From the NCBI GenBank assembly GCA_963792875.1, contig CAWBXV010000002.1, positions 1 to 64,000 on the forward strand: DNA of 64,000 nt, given 5' to 3'. Below are positions 16,685 through 30,017 of the stretch, in pieces. The translations under genes and the position numbers were made by a program. The stretch comes from JAHEGP01 sp963792875 (lineage in GTDB: Bacteria > Pseudomonadota > Gammaproteobacteria > Pseudomonadales > JAHEGP01). Within the stretch, counting starts at the first letter, position 1, and the number at the start of each line of letters is the position of its first letter. The notes below the pieces were generated by a model, which had not been told where the DNA came from, made no database searches, and saw only the letters and a list, made by a program, of their open reading frames with translations.

Positions 16685-16987
16685 ATGGACCTGACCCCTC
16701 GCGAGAAGGACAAGCTGCTGATTTTTACCGCGGCGCTGGTAGCGGAGCGCCGCCTGGCGCGCGGGCTGAGACTGAACTACCCGGAGGCGGTGGCCTATCT
16801 CAGCGCCGCGGTCATGGAGGGCGCCCGCGACGGGCAGACGGTCGCCGCCCTGATGGACTACGGCCGCACCCTGCTCGCCCGCGACGAGGTCATGGAGGGC
16901 ATCGCCGAGATGGTGGATGAAATCCAGGTCGAGGCCACCTTTCCGGACGGCACCAAGCTGGTCACCGTCCACAACCCCATCGTGTGA
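16685..16987 (+). CDS. ureA: Urease gamma subunit UreA
   Basis: The protein has 100 residues, the exact usual length. It starts MDLTPREKDKLLIFTAAL and contains RRLARGLRLNYPEAVAYLS and the C-terminal EATFPDGTKLVTVHNPI. It is the small structural subunit of the UreABC urease trimer. It lies 17 bases past ureD; the start follows a GGAG-like site. Confidence 0.97.
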   Translation: MDLTPREKDKLLIFTAALVAERRLARGLRLNYPEAVAYLSAAVMEGARDGQTVAALMDYGRTLLARDEVMEGIAEMVDEIQVEATFPDGTKLVTVHNPIV

Positions 16988-16995
16988 GGCACCCC

Positions 16996-17369
16996 ATGGC
17001 ATCCGAGCATTCCGATCACACCACCACCGACGGCGCCGCAGCGGCGCCCATGATTCCCGGAGAAGTGCGCCCGGCGGCGGGCGACATCGCGCTCAACGAG
17101 GGGCTCGAGACCATCGCCCTCAGCGTGGCCAACAGCGGCGACCGCCCCATCCAGGTCGGCTCCCACTACCACTTCTTCGAGACCAACCCGGCGCTGCACT
17201 TCGAGCGCGCCAGGACCCGCGGCTTCCGCCTCGACATACCCGCCGGCACGGCGGTGCGCTTCGAGCCCGGCCAGAGCCGCACCGTGCGGCTGGTGGCCTA
17301 CGGCGGCAAGCGCGTGGTCTACGGCTTTCGCGGCGAGGTGATGGGCCCACTGGACGAGGGAGCACAGCC

Positions 17370-17373
<4 letters not shown>
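16996..17373 (+). CDS. ureB: Urease beta subunit UreB
   Basis: The protein has 125 residues. It contains MIPGEVRPAAGDIALNEG, IQVGSHYHFFETNPAL and VAYGGKRVVYGFRGEVMG, all standard. I used the ATG at 16996 behind TGAGG; an in-frame GTG at 16984 overlaps ureA. The stop overlaps the ureC start (ATGA), so translation is coupled. Confidence 0.96.
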
Positions 17374-19075
<1,702 letters not shown>

Positions 19076-19085
19076 GCCGCCGCCC

Positions 19086-19598
19086 ATGTCGACCACCGAC
19101 CACCTCCCCATGCTGCAGGCCTGCGAAAAATGCGCGCCCGACGGCACCCCCGCCGACGAACTCTGGCTGGAGTACGACCAGCGCAAGCGGGGCCGCCTCA
19201 AGGCGGTTACCGCCGGCGGCCGCGCCATCGGCCTGTTTCTGCCGCGCGGCGAGGCGCTGCGCGATGGCGAGCTGCTGCGCTGTGAGAGCGGCGAGCTGAT
19301 CGCCGTGCGCGCCGCCCCCGAGGCCGTCGCCACCGCCAGCACCGACGACCCGCTGCTGCTGGCGCGGGCCTGTTATCACCTGGGCAACCGCCACGTACCC
19401 CTGCAGATAGCGCCGGGCCGGGTGCGCTTTCAGTGCGACGCGGTGCTGGAGGACCTGGCGCGACACCTGGGCCTCACGGTGCTGCGCGAGGACGCGCCCT
19501 TTCATCCGGAGGCGGGCGCCTACCACGGCCACGGCGGCCATGGCCATCACCATGGCGATGGCGGAAGCCACCACCACGGCGATCACGAGCATGGATGA
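19086..19598 (+). CDS. ureE: Urease accessory protein UreE with His-rich tail
   Basis: The protein has 170 residues and is the nickel metallochaperone that hands nickel to the UreDFG complex. It has the N-terminal domain (LWLEYDQRKRGRLKAV) and a C-terminal metal domain (YHLGNRHVPLQI). The tail after residue 150 carries about a dozen His residues (HGHGGHGHHHGDGG), suggesting nickel storage. The 3' end overlaps the ureF start by 8 bases. Confidence 0.95.
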   Translation: MSTTDHLPMLQACEKCAPDGTPADELWLEYDQRKRGRLKAVTAGGRAIGLFLPRGEALRDGELLRCESGELIAVRAAPEAVATASTDDPLLLARACYHLGNRHVPLQIAPGRVRFQCDAVLEDLARHLGLTVLREDAPFHPEAGAYHGHGGHGHHHGDGGSHHHGDHEHG

Positions 19599-20265
19599 AC
19601 TGGCGCTGCTGCACCTGCTGAACCTGGCGAGCCCGGCCCTGCCGATCGGCAGCTACTCGTGGTCGCAGGGTCTGGAGGCGGCCGTGGAGGGCGGCTGGGT
19701 GCGCGGCGAGGCCGACCTGCCGGGCTGGATGGAGGGGCTGCTGGAGCAGTCCCTGTGCCGCCTCGACGTGCCGGTGCTGGCCCGCTGCCACCGCGCACTG
19801 GCCGGCGCGGACACCGCGGCCTTCCGGGAGTGGAACGACTACGCCCTGGCCAGCCGTGAGAGCCGCGAGCTGCAGCAGGAGGATCTGCAGACCGGCGCCG
19901 CCCTGCTGAAGCTGCTGCGGCAGCTGCATCCGCTCGACAGCCGCCTGCCGGACACGGGGGCGGACGCGATCGGCCTGCCCGCCGCCTTCGCCCTGGCCGG
20001 GGTGGTGTGGGACATCTCCGCCCGCGCCACGGCGCTGGGGCTGCTGTGGAGCTGGGCCGAAAACCAGGTGGCGGCCGGCATCAAGCTGATACCCCTGGGT
20101 CAGACCGCCGGACAGCGCGTGCTGCGGGACATCCGGCCGCGCATCCCGCCGCACCTGGACCGGGCGCTGGCGCGGCACGACGACGACATCGGCGCGTCGC
20201 TGCCCGGCCTGGCGCTCATCAGCGCGGCCCACGAAACCCAATATTGCCGACTATTCAGGAGTTGA
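19591..20265 (+). CDS. ureF: Urease accessory protein UreF
   Basis: The protein has 224 residues starting MDELALLHLLNLASPALPIG, inside the end of ureE. UreF bridges UreD and UreG and gates GTP hydrolysis during nickel insertion. Typical motifs are ALPIGSYSWSQGLE, SRESRELQQED, and the C-terminal QYCRLFRS. A longer frame beginning at 19540 reads through the ureE His tail and is not the real start. Confidence 0.94.
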   Translation: MDELALLHLLNLASPALPIGSYSWSQGLEAAVEGGWVRGEADLPGWMEGLLEQSLCRLDVPVLARCHRALAGADTAAFREWNDYALASRESRELQQEDLQTGAALLKLLRQLHPLDSRLPDTGADAIGLPAAFALAGVVWDISARATALGLLWSWAENQVAAGIKLIPLGQTAGQRVLRDIRPRIPPHLDRALARHDDDIGASLPGLALISAAHETQYCRLFRS

Positions 20266-20271
20266 TCACAG

Positions 20272-20912
<641 letters not shown>

Positions 20913-20916
<4 letters not shown>

Positions 20917-21092
20917 AAGCATGGTTATTCAGCATCGCAGCCATGGCGCCCGCGGTCGCTCTGGCACACCCCGGTCACGGCACCCAGGGCTCACTGCTGC
21001 ACAGCCTGGGGCACGGTGGCGAGCCCCTGGTGCTGGCCGTGGCCCTGGCCGGCGTCGCCGGCTGGCTGCTGTACCGCGCCAAGGGGCGCTAG
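20913..21092 (+). CDS. Small membrane protein with HPGHG motif
   Basis: This protein of 59 residues overlaps the ureG stop (ATGA), so it is almost certainly co-translated. It has an N-terminal signal or membrane segment (AWLFSIAAMAPAVALA), then HPGHGTQGSLLHSLGHGG, then a second hydrophobic segment and a basic end (YRAKGR). The HPGHG after the signal cleavage point resembles the start of HupE/UreJ nickel permeases, but only two membrane segments remain. It might be a periplasmic metal-handling peptide or a truncated UreJ. The function is unknown. Confidence 0.65.
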
Positions 21093-21155
21093 CGAGCAAC
21101 CGGTCGGGCTCAGGCGTTCGCAGCGAACCGAGCGGCCCTGAGTCCGGCCGGGGCG

Positions 21156-22241
21156 CTAGGGAGCCAGCTCCGCCCGGTCGCGGCCGCTGTGCTTGGCGTG
21201 ATACAGCGCCTCGTCGCAGCGCGCCAGCCAGCCCAGGGCATTCTCGCCGCAGGAGAGCTCGGCGACGCCGCAGCTGACCGTGATCGCGCGGCCGGCCAGG
21301 ATGGGAGAAACCCTGATCAGCTGACACACCTCGTGCGCCAGCTGCAGGGCCCGCGCCGAGTCGGTCTCGCTGAGCAGAATGACGAACTCCTCGCCCCCAT
21401 AGCGGAACAGCAAGTCGGTGCGCCGCAGGCGCTGCTGCACCAGGCGCACGATCGACTTGAGCGCCCGGTCGCCCTCGCCGTGCCCATGCTCGTCATTGAT
21501 CCGCTTGAAGTGATCGATGTCCAGCATGATGAGCGAAGCCACCTTGCCATAGCGCCGGTTCAGCTCGACGGTCTGATCGAGCGACTCCATCATGTGGCGC
21601 CGGTTATACGCCTGGGTCAGCGGGTCGAGCACGGCGACCTTCTGCAGCAGATGGTCGCGCCGGTACACCAGCAGGCTGAAGGTGTACATGGAGACGCTGA
21701 TCAGCGCCAGATTGAGCAGAAAAATGACCGCGTGGGAATATTCGAGCGTGTCCAGCACCACCGGGGTCATGGCCAGCACGAACACCAGGTTGAGCGCGAC
21801 CGCCACGCGCCGGGCGAGCAGGAAGTGGAAACCGATCACCAGCGCCGGCGCCCAGTACACATTGGTGTCCTGCCCGTAGTAAAAGGACAGTCCCAGCGTC
21901 AGCAGCGCCAGCGACAACAGCGCCAGTGGCGAGAACAGGGGACGGTCGCGCCGCCGCAGCAGCCAGGCATGGATCAGCAGAGGCACCAGCACCACCCCTT
22001 CGATCGCCGCCATTTCGTGGCGCCCGCGCAGCGCGTTCCACACCGCCAGCAGCAGCATCAGCGCGGCGAGCAGTTGTGACACGTAGCGGAATGCCGCCTC
22101 GCGGTAGGATGGAATCGCCCCGAACTCGTCCGCATCCGACCACCACTCGGCGTCCTGGTCACGTCGACGCGGGACCCGCCAGCGCCCCGGGCGGGCCACA
22201 CCGGGGCCATGCAGATTCCCCTTGGACTTGATCGACAGCAT
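21156..22241 (-). CDS. Membrane-bound diguanylate cyclase (GGDEF)
   Basis: The protein has 361 residues. About five or six membrane segments (residues 50-195) are followed by a GGDEF domain (about 200-355) with DPLTQAYNRRHM, LDIDHFKRINDEHGHGEGD and the active-site RYGGEEF. GGEEF is a catalytic variant of GGDEF, so it should make cyclic di-GMP. No inhibitory RxxD is evident just ahead of GGEEF (RTDLLFRYGGEEF). The signal sensed by the membrane part is unknown. It is convergent with the ure operon. Confidence 0.92.
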   Translation of the reverse strand: MLSIKSKGNLHGPGVARPGRWRVPRRRDQDAEWWSDADEFGAIPSYREAAFRYVSQLLAALMLLLAVWNALRGRHEMAAIEGVVLVPLLIHAWLLRRRDRPLFSPLALLSLALLTLGLSFYYGQDTNVYWAPALVIGFHFLLARRVAVALNLVFVLAMTPVVLDTLEYSHAVIFLLNLALISVSMYTFSLLVYRRDHLLQKVAVLDPLTQAYNRRHMMESLDQTVELNRRYGKVASLIMLDIDHFKRINDEHGHGEGDRALKSIVRLVQQRLRRTDLLFRYGGEEFVILLSETDSARALQLAHEVCQLIRVSPILAGRAITVSCGVAELSCGENALGWLARCDEALYHAKHSGRDRAELAP

Positions 22242-22252
22242 AGGCGCCTCAA

Positions 22253-22270
22253 TTTTTCAGAGCTGAAAAA
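22253..22270. promoter_or_regulatory. Palindrome before the cyclase gene
   Basis: TTTTTCAG-AG-CTGAAAAA is a near-perfect palindrome 11 bases upstream of the diguanylate cyclase start. Its position suggests an operator for a dimeric repressor or a short leader hairpin; no regulator is identified. Confidence 0.4.
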
Positions 22271-22405
22271 AAATCGGTTCTGCGCGGGCGCGACGATTCC
22301 GCTCGATGCAATGACCATCGCGCGCGGCAGTGTGCTGGAATCAGTTCGCTGGCTGGGATCGAAGCCCGGAGCAGGCGTTTGCTATGCCTGATTATCGTAA
22401 GCGAT

Positions 22406-22469
22406 GGGTGGCGCCATGACGCTGGCGCAGGGACTCTCCCGAGGACTCGGGAGGGCCACCTCGCCACCC
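22406..22469 (+). ncRNA. Candidate structured RNA in cyclase/FAH spacer
   Basis: An outer stem GGGTG/CACCC (extendable to GGGTGGCG/CGCCACCC, 22406-22413 with 22462-22469) encloses two helices: GCGCC/GGCGC (22411-22415 with 22424-22428) and CTCCC/GGGAG (22436-22440 with 22449-22453). That gives a three-way-junction shape. It lies in the 399-base spacer between two divergent genes, about 170 bases before the FAH-family start. It does not match the riboswitch classes I can recall. Chance pairing in GC-rich DNA is possible. Confidence 0.3.
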
Positions 22470-22640
22470 AAAAAATCGGTAGATATTGTATGCACTTATC
22501 GCGCTTTTCTCAAGCCGGTTGTGCTAAACACGCCGCTAGTCCGTCGCGGCCTGGCGCGCCGGGGCATGCGCGCCGCGCTGCAAAACGGCGCGCCAGCGGT
22601 TACACTGCGCACCTCGATCCCCCGCTGCGCTGCCCCGCCC

Positions 22641-23636
22641 ATGAAACTATGCAGTTTTTATGCCAGAAGCCCGGCCGGGCGCCTGCAGCGCGTCGGCATC
22701 GCGCTCGACGACGGCCGCCTGCTCGATGCTCACAACGCCTACGCGACCATGCTGGCCGAGCGCGACGACCACCCCTGCGCCTGGGCACTGGCCGCAGTGC
22801 TGGCGCCCACTGACATGGCGGCGCTGGTGGCGGCCGGACACTTCGGCCTGCAGGCGCTGCGCGAGTGCCGGGACTACGTGCTGGCCGCCCCGCCGCGCGA
22901 CCCGGACAGCGGCCTGGACGGCTCCCGCCTCTTGCACCAGCCGCAGGCCGTGCAACTGGCGGCGCCGCTGCCGCGGCCGCGCTCGCTGCGCGACTGCGTC
23001 GGCTTTCTCGACCACATCCGCAACGCCATGGCGCCGGCCGCGATGCCTGCCGTGTATGAGGCGATTCCGGCGATCTATTACAAGGGCAACGTCAATTCCG
23101 TGAGCGGCCCGGAGCAGCCCATCGTGGTGCCGCCCTTCGGCGAGCACATCGACTACGAGCTCGAGGTCGCCGCGGTGATCGGCCGCAGGGGCGTGGACAT
23201 CCCGGTGGATAAGGCGCTGGACCACGTGTTCGGCTACACGATCTTCAACGACGTCTCGGCGCGGACGCAGCAGTACCTCGAGATGGAGGGCATGCTCGGC
23301 CCGACCAAGGGCAAGGACTTCGACGGCGGCAACGCCATGGGCCCGGTACTGGTGAGCGCCGACGCCTTCGACCCGCGCAGCAGCCACGCCATGGTGGCGC
23401 GCGTCAACGGCCAGGAGTGGAGCCGCGGCGACATCCTGCAGATGGACCGCGGCTTCGCCGAAATGATCAGCTACATCAGCCGCCACGAGACGCTCTACCC
23501 CGGCGACGTGATCGGCTCGGGCACGGTGCCCACGGGCTGCGGCGCCGAGCTGCGGCGCTTCCCCCGGGTGGGCGACGTCATCGAGCTGGAGGTCGAGGGC
23601 ATCGGCGTACTGCGCAACCGCCTGGCAGCGCGCTGA
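22641..23636 (+). CDS. Fumarylacetoacetate hydrolase family protein
   Basis: The protein has 331 residues starting MKLCSFYARSPAGR. The C-terminal catalytic domain holds HIDYELEVAAVIGRRG (metal-binding Glu residues), FGYTIFNDVSARTQQ, KGKDFDGGNAMGPVLVSAD and GDVIGSGTVPTGCG. The family cleaves C-C bonds in beta-diketo acids, for example fumarylacetoacetate or catechol meta-cleavage products. The closest look is to the FahA-like two-domain enzymes. The MBL-fold gene follows after 48 bases, suggesting a shared catabolic unit with unknown substrate. Confidence 0.88.
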   Translation: MKLCSFYARSPAGRLQRVGIALDDGRLLDAHNAYATMLAERDDHPCAWALAAVLAPTDMAALVAAGHFGLQALRECRDYVLAAPPRDPDSGLDGSRLLHQPQAVQLAAPLPRPRSLRDCVGFLDHIRNAMAPAAMPAVYEAIPAIYYKGNVNSVSGPEQPIVVPPFGEHIDYELEVAAVIGRRGVDIPVDKALDHVFGYTIFNDVSARTQQYLEMEGMLGPTKGKDFDGGNAMGPVLVSADAFDPRSSHAMVARVNGQEWSRGDILQMDRGFAEMISYISRHETLYPGDVIGSGTVPTGCGAELRRFPRVGDVIELEVEGIGVLRNRLAAR

Positions 23637-23684
23637 CCCGCCGGCGCAGCGGCGCCCCACCGCACGACAACGACGGAGCACGCC

Positions 23685-24662
<978 letters not shown>

Positions 24663-25138
24663 CCGACGGGCGACGCCGCTCGGGGCGGTCACGCTCGGCC
24701 GCCGCCCGAGGGCGATAGTGTCAGGCCGCCCCTGGAAAGTCCGGCCTGAAGCTCCGCTGCGCTGAGCGCCAGCGGATGGGGGCTGCGGTATGGCGCGCCG
24801 AGGCTCACACTGCCGGCCATTTCCGCAGCGCCCCCATTACCGCCGGGCGACAGAAAGCAGGACCATCATGCCATCATCGTGGTGAGTTCATGGTGCCCGT
24901 GACGGCAGCCAGTATCCGTCCGCACCCGGGCGGTCTGTATCAGCCGATGACGCGCAACGACGGGCGCGCCATAGCGGCACGCATCGGCACTGCCATCGCA
25001 GTGTGACAGAGACCAGAGAGAGCGGGGACTTTTCGAAGGGAGCGGAAGGTAAGGGGATTACGCCGGGAAACGGGTTCGGGCGCCCGCAGCGTGCAGCAAA
25101 CTGCACTCTGCAAGGACGCCCGAGGACGATAGACGCGC
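24663..25138. other. Gene-free spacer
   Basis: No convincing gene lies between the two convergent neighbours. Short open frames here lack ribosome-binding sites and domain features. The only structure seen is the hairpin at 25086-25111. Confidence 0.5.
25086..25111. terminator. Hairpin downstream of PEP-CTERM gene 2
   Basis: GCAGCGTGCAG pairs with CTGCACTCTGC (one mismatch, 11 positions) around a CAAA loop, 28 bases past the stop codon at 25139. No clear U-tract follows, so it is only a likely transcript end. Confidence 0.4.
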
Positions 25139-25819
25139 TTACTTGCGCTTATTGCGCGCCATGCGGGTCAACCCCAGGCCCACCAGACCCAGACCCAGCA
25201 GGGCTTCCGTGCCCGGCTCGGGAACCTCACGCACGGTGAAGCTCACGACGAAATCATCGACGTCGAAATCGAAGATGTCGTCCCCGGGGTGGCCGTCGTC
25301 GTTCAGGCCCAGATAATAGGTGCCCTTATAAAAGGCAAAGCCAAAGGTAGGAAGCATGGGGTCGGCGTACTTGCTCTCATTTTCGCCATTGTAGACGTAT
25401 TCCTCCTGGATGCCGCCGTCAACGGGCCTCAGGACTTTATAAAAAAAGTCAATCAGACCTTCGTTGGCAACCATGGTGAAGCTTTCACCAAGATTGTCAT
25501 TGGACAGCTTGACGCCCTCTTCCTCGGTGCCGAACTCACTGGTCCACAACGCCTCGCGGAACTGCGCCGTAAAGGTGATCGACAGGTCTTTTTCTGCGAA
25601 AATTTCGCGTCCGAGCAGTACCGGAACCTCATACACGAAATCCGTGTCGGGGTCTTTGACAGAACCCAGACAATCCAGCGTAGTTGCTGACTGAGTGGAG
25701 ATCCACCCGTCATTATACTGGCCGTCGGACTGCCCGAGCCCGCTTTCCACGTCACAGGTATAAGCCTGTACGGTACCGGCAGCCAGCATGGCGATCGCTA
25801 TTGCGCTTAATTTTTTCAT
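25139..25819 (-). CDS. PEP-CTERM sorting-domain protein
   Basis: The protein has 226 residues. I chose MKKLSAIAIAMLAAGTVQA because GAGGGG lies ahead of it and it gives a clean signal peptide; a longer frame upstream does not. The acidic body (DDIFDFDVDDFVVSF) ends in VPEPGTEALLGLGLVGLG and a basic ARNKRK, a textbook PEP-CTERM sorting tail for exosortase. It is presumably exported and processed to the surface or matrix. It is controlled by the sigma-54 promoter at 26030-26046, like the gene at 4446. Confidence 0.92.
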   Translation of the reverse strand: MKKLSAIAIAMLAAGTVQAYTCDVESGLGQSDGQYNDGWISTQSATTLDCLGSVKDPDTDFVYEVPVLLGREIFAEKDLSITFTAQFREALWTSEFGTEEEGVKLSNDNLGESFTMVANEGLIDFFYKVLRPVDGGIQEEYVYNGENESKYADPMLPTFGFAFYKGTYYLGLNDDGHPGDDIFDFDVDDFVVSFTVREVPEPGTEALLGLGLVGLGLTRMARNKRK

Positions 25820-26029
25820 GATATTCCCCCTCGTGTGCAAGTTAACAAAGGCTGAGCCCTGATAAAACGCTCTCAAGACTTCTGTGACGACTTTAACAAA
25901 CCGAGCGAGACGGAGCCTGCAGAAAGACTGTCAACTATTACCACCTGTCAGGTACCGCCTTATCAGACACCGCCTTAGCAGAGCGCATCGGAACTTTGAC
26001 CGCGCGTTGGCGCCGCTCACGACCGATAT

Positions 26030-26046
26030 AGCAAGACCCGCGCCAA
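26030..26046 (-). promoter_or_regulatory. Sigma-54 promoter of PEP-CTERM gene 2
   Basis: The minus strand reads TTGGCGCGGGTCTTGCT, one mismatch from TTGGCACGR-N3-TTGCT. Transcription would start near 26019, 200 bases before the start at 25819. The leader length is almost the same as for the first PEP-CTERM gene. Confidence 0.75.
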
Positions 26047-26109
26047 AAAAATAAAATACCTACGATACAGAACGTTACGCCAGACACCTGCTGGCGCCGC
26101 CCAGACATG

Positions 26110-26126
26110 TGCAAAGTTTTTCGACA
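26110..26126. promoter_or_regulatory. PEP-CTERM-box-like enhancer site
   Basis: TGCAAAGTTTTTCGACA lies 64 bases above the -24 end of the promoter at 26030-26046, the same distance as at the first PEP-CTERM gene. It is the more divergent copy of the box. Confidence 0.5.
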
Positions 26127-26252
26127 CGCCCTGGCTAAACCAGCGGGCCGGACAGGCACATCGACCGGGACACCGCGTCGCGGACTCAACCCCGCCGCAC
26201 AGTCATGCAACCGCGGGCAGCGCATCCCGGGTCAGCGCGGCGCCCGCATCAC

Positions 26253-26269
26253 TGTAAAATATTTCGACA
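26253..26269. promoter_or_regulatory. Distal PEP-CTERM-box-like site
   Basis: TGTAAAATATTTCGACA lies 207 bases above the sigma-54 promoter. It is identical over 16 bases to the box at the contig fold (4310-4325). It could serve either PEP-CTERM gene 2 or the divergent dehydrogenase gene. Confidence 0.5.
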
Positions 26270-26409
26270 CCCGCCGCCGTCCAGGCAGAATGAAGCGAGC
26301 CACGCGCCAGGCCTGACCGGGGATTCCCGACTATGGACCCCGCCCGCGCATCTCCCTATGATGACTCAACGCCCATCGCATACCCGACCACGGAGAATAA
26401 GAGGCCACC

Positions 26410-27843
26410 ATGGACACAGCGACCGACAACGCAGCGCCCACTGCCGGCATCGCGGATGTCTTCGCGCGCCAGCAGGCCCGCGCCCGCCAGTGGCGCACCA
26501 GCACGGCAGCCGAACGCATCGCCCGCATCAGGAAGCTGCTCAAGACCATCGAGGCCTACGAGTACCACCTCTACCTCGCGGCCAAGGCGGACTTCGGCAA
26601 GGCCGAGGCCGAGGTGGACCTCACCGAGCTGATGCCGGTGATCGGCGAGGCCAAGCACACCATCAGGCACCTCAAGCGCTGGATGAAGCCCCGGCGGGTG
26701 CGGCCCACGCTGGCCATGGTGGGCACCAGCAGCAGCATCCGCTGCGAGCCCAAAGGCGTGGCACTCATCATCGCGCCCTGGAACTACCCGTTCAACCTCG
26801 CGATGGGCCCGCTGGTGTCGGCGCTCGCCGCCGGCAACACCGCCATCATCAAGCCCTCCGAGATGACGCCACAGGTGTCGGCGCTGATCCGCAGGATCGT
26901 CGAGGAGACCTTCGAGCCGGACGAGGTCGCCGTGTTCGAGGGCGGCGTGGAGACGGCCACCGCGTTGCTCAAGCTGCCCTTCGACCACATCTTTTTCACC
27001 GGCAGCCCGGCCGTGGGCAAAATCGTCATGGCCGCGGCCGCGCGCAACCTGAGCTCGGTCACGCTGGAACTCGGCGGCAAGAGCCCGACCATCGTCGAAC
27101 GCAGCGCCGACATCAAGAAGGCCGCCAGGAACATCATCTGGGGCAAGTGCACCAACAACGGCCAGACCTGCATCGCCCCCGACTATCTGCTGGTGCACAA
27201 CAGCATCCGCGTCGAGTTCGTGGAGGAGGCCATCCGCTGCCTGCAGCACGCCTACGGACACAGCTACGGCGAGCAGCTCCTCAGTGCCGACTACTGCCGC
27301 ATCGTCAACGACGCCAACTGCCAGCGCCTGCTGAAACTGGTGGACGACGCGCGCAGCCGGGGCGCCAACGTCGTCGCGGGCGGCAGGGCCGAGGCCGCGC
27401 AGCGCTTTATCGCACCGACCCTGCTGGTGGACGTGCCGCCCGATGCCGCCATCATGCAGGAGGAGATCTTCGGCCCCATCCTGCCCATCCTGGGCTACGA
27501 CGAACTCGACGACGCCATCGCCCTGATCAACGGCAAGCCCAAGCCGCTGGCGCTGTATATCTACAGCCGGGACAAGGCCGCCATCAGGCATGTGCTCACC
27601 CATACCACCGCCGGCGACACCTGCATCAACCACAACATGGTGCACTTCCTGCACCAGAACCTGCCGTTCGGCGGCGTCAACAACAGCGGCATCGGCAAGT
27701 CCCACGGCTTTCACGGGTTCGCGGCCTTTTCGCACGAGCGCAGCATCCTGCAGGACCGCCTGACGATCTTCCACTGGCTGTTTCCGCCCTATACCGCCGC
27801 CGTGCAGTGGCTGATCCGCTTCGCCAAGAACCATCTGACCTGA
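26410..27843 (+). CDS. Aldehyde dehydrogenase family protein
   Basis: The protein has 477 residues and is an NAD(P)-dependent aldehyde oxidase of the class 3 / coniferyl-fatty aldehyde type. Conserved parts are IIAPWNYPFNLAMGPLVSAL, the nucleotide loop FTGSPAVGKIVM, the general base in LELGGKSPTIV and the catalytic Cys in NNGQTCIAPDY. The hydrophobic C-terminal stretch (HWLFPPYTAAVQWLIRF) recalls membrane-associated fatty aldehyde dehydrogenases. Neighbours do not reveal the substrate. Confidence 0.93.
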   Translation: MDTATDNAAPTAGIADVFARQQARARQWRTSTAAERIARIRKLLKTIEAYEYHLYLAAKADFGKAEAEVDLTELMPVIGEAKHTIRHLKRWMKPRRVRPTLAMVGTSSSIRCEPKGVALIIAPWNYPFNLAMGPLVSALAAGNTAIIKPSEMTPQVSALIRRIVEETFEPDEVAVFEGGVETATALLKLPFDHIFFTGSPAVGKIVMAAAARNLSSVTLELGGKSPTIVERSADIKKAARNIIWGKCTNNGQTCIAPDYLLVHNSIRVEFVEEAIRCLQHAYGHSYGEQLLSADYCRIVNDANCQRLLKLVDDARSRGANVVAGGRAEAAQRFIAPTLLVDVPPDAAIMQEEIFGPILPILGYDELDDAIALINGKPKPLALYIYSRDKAAIRHVLTHTTAGDTCINHNMVHFLHQNLPFGGVNNSGIGKSHGFHGFAAFSHERSILQDRLTIFHWLFPPYTAAVQWLIRFAKNHLT

Positions 27844-27980
27844 CAGCGGGGCCGCGCCCCGACGACGGGCTCGATGCGCCACCACGGCGGGCTCGCGATC
27901 GCCGTCCACGACTACCCGCTCCCGAGGCCAGCGGACGCCGTCTGCGGCCTCGCGACGCCGCTGCGGCCACGGCCGCCACA

Positions 27981-28013
27981 ATAGTTGACTTAATTACTAG
28001 GTTATTGCACAAT
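27981..28013 (+). promoter_or_regulatory. IscR-type operator and promoter of suf operon
   Basis: A 25-base site (27981-28005) fits the E. coli type 1 IscR motif as I recall it (ATASYYGACT-N5-AGTCRRSTAT) at about 21 positions: it starts ATAGTTGACT and ends GGTTAT. It overlaps a TTGACT -35 box (27985-27990), with CACAAT as the -10 box 17 bases further on. Binding of [2Fe-2S]-IscR here would repress the operon, giving feedback on Fe-S supply. Confidence 0.72.
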
Positions 28014-28050
28014 CGCCTCTGTTTTCCCCACTATCTCAAGGTACGCCAGC

Positions 28051-28524
28051 GTGAAACTCACCACCAAGGGACGCTATGCCGTAACCGCCATGCTCGACCT
28101 GGCGGTTCACGCCCAATCCGGCCCGATCAAGCTGGTGGATATCTCCGACCGCCAGGGCATATCCCTCTCGTATCTGGAACAGCTCTTTGCGCGCCTGCGC
28201 AAGCAGCGGCTGGTGTCCAGCTTCCGCGGTCCCGGCGGCGGCTATCAGCTGGCCCGCAGCATGCACCACATCAACGTGGCCGAGGTGATCACGGCCGTGA
28301 ACGAGTCTATCGATGCCACGCGCTGCATGGGCCGTGGCGGCTGCCAGCAGGGCGAGACCTGCCTCACCCATCACCTGTGGATGGACCTGAGCGAGCAGCT
28401 GCAGCACTTCCTGCGCAATATCACCCTGGGCGACCTGGTGGAGCGCCACCACAGCCGCCGGCAGGACCCGGACGAGCCGGAGACTCTCACCATGCAGGCC
28501 GCACCGGGCGGCAGTGCAGCCTAA
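28051..28524 (+). CDS. iscR: Rrf2-family Fe-S regulator IscR
   Basis: The protein has 157 residues with a GTG start. A winged-helix DNA-binding domain (MKLTTKGRYAVTAMLDLAVH, ISLSYLEQLFARLRK, VRGPGGGY-like FRGPGGGYQL) is followed by Cys92, Cys98, Cys104 and His107, the exact ligands of the [2Fe-2S] cluster in E. coli IscR. It heads the suf operon and should repress it when clusters are plentiful. The tail (about 130-157) is longer and acidic/variable. Confidence 0.95.
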   Translation: MKLTTKGRYAVTAMLDLAVHAQSGPIKLVDISDRQGISLSYLEQLFARLRKQRLVSSFRGPGGGYQLARSMHHINVAEVITAVNESIDATRCMGRGGCQQGETCLTHHLWMDLSEQLQHFLRNITLGDLVERHHSRRQDPDEPETLTMQAAPGGSAA

Positions 28525-28545
28525 GGGCCAGAGCGGAGAACGCGC

Positions 28546-29982
<1,437 letters not shown>

Positions 29983-30017
29983 GCCACTGCGCCGAGCACA
30001 AGCGAGTGATCAACAAC

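Larger units (their letters stand above)
25820..26409. other. Regulatory spacer of PEP-CTERM gene 2
   Basis: This long gene-free stretch holds a leader of about 200 bases, the sigma-54 promoter and two TGTAAA-type boxes on the PEP-CTERM side. On the other side it holds the short approach to the aldehyde dehydrogenase gene. A 95-codon open frame on the minus strand (25938-26225) crosses these sites and is not believed. Confidence 0.6.

Noticed and set aside
15383..16987. Open frame of 534 codons fused into ureA
   Set aside because: Only its last 100 codons are real (ureA). The rest is out of frame with ureD and biased in composition.
22406..22469. Cyclic di-GMP (GEMM) riboswitch near the diguanylate cyclase gene
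   Set aside because: The conserved GEMM core sequences as I recall them are not present. The element was kept only as an unclassified structure.
25938..26225. 95-codon open frame on the minus strand
   Set aside because: It overlaps the sigma-54 promoter and box of PEP-CTERM gene 2 and has no ribosome-binding site or recognisable domain.
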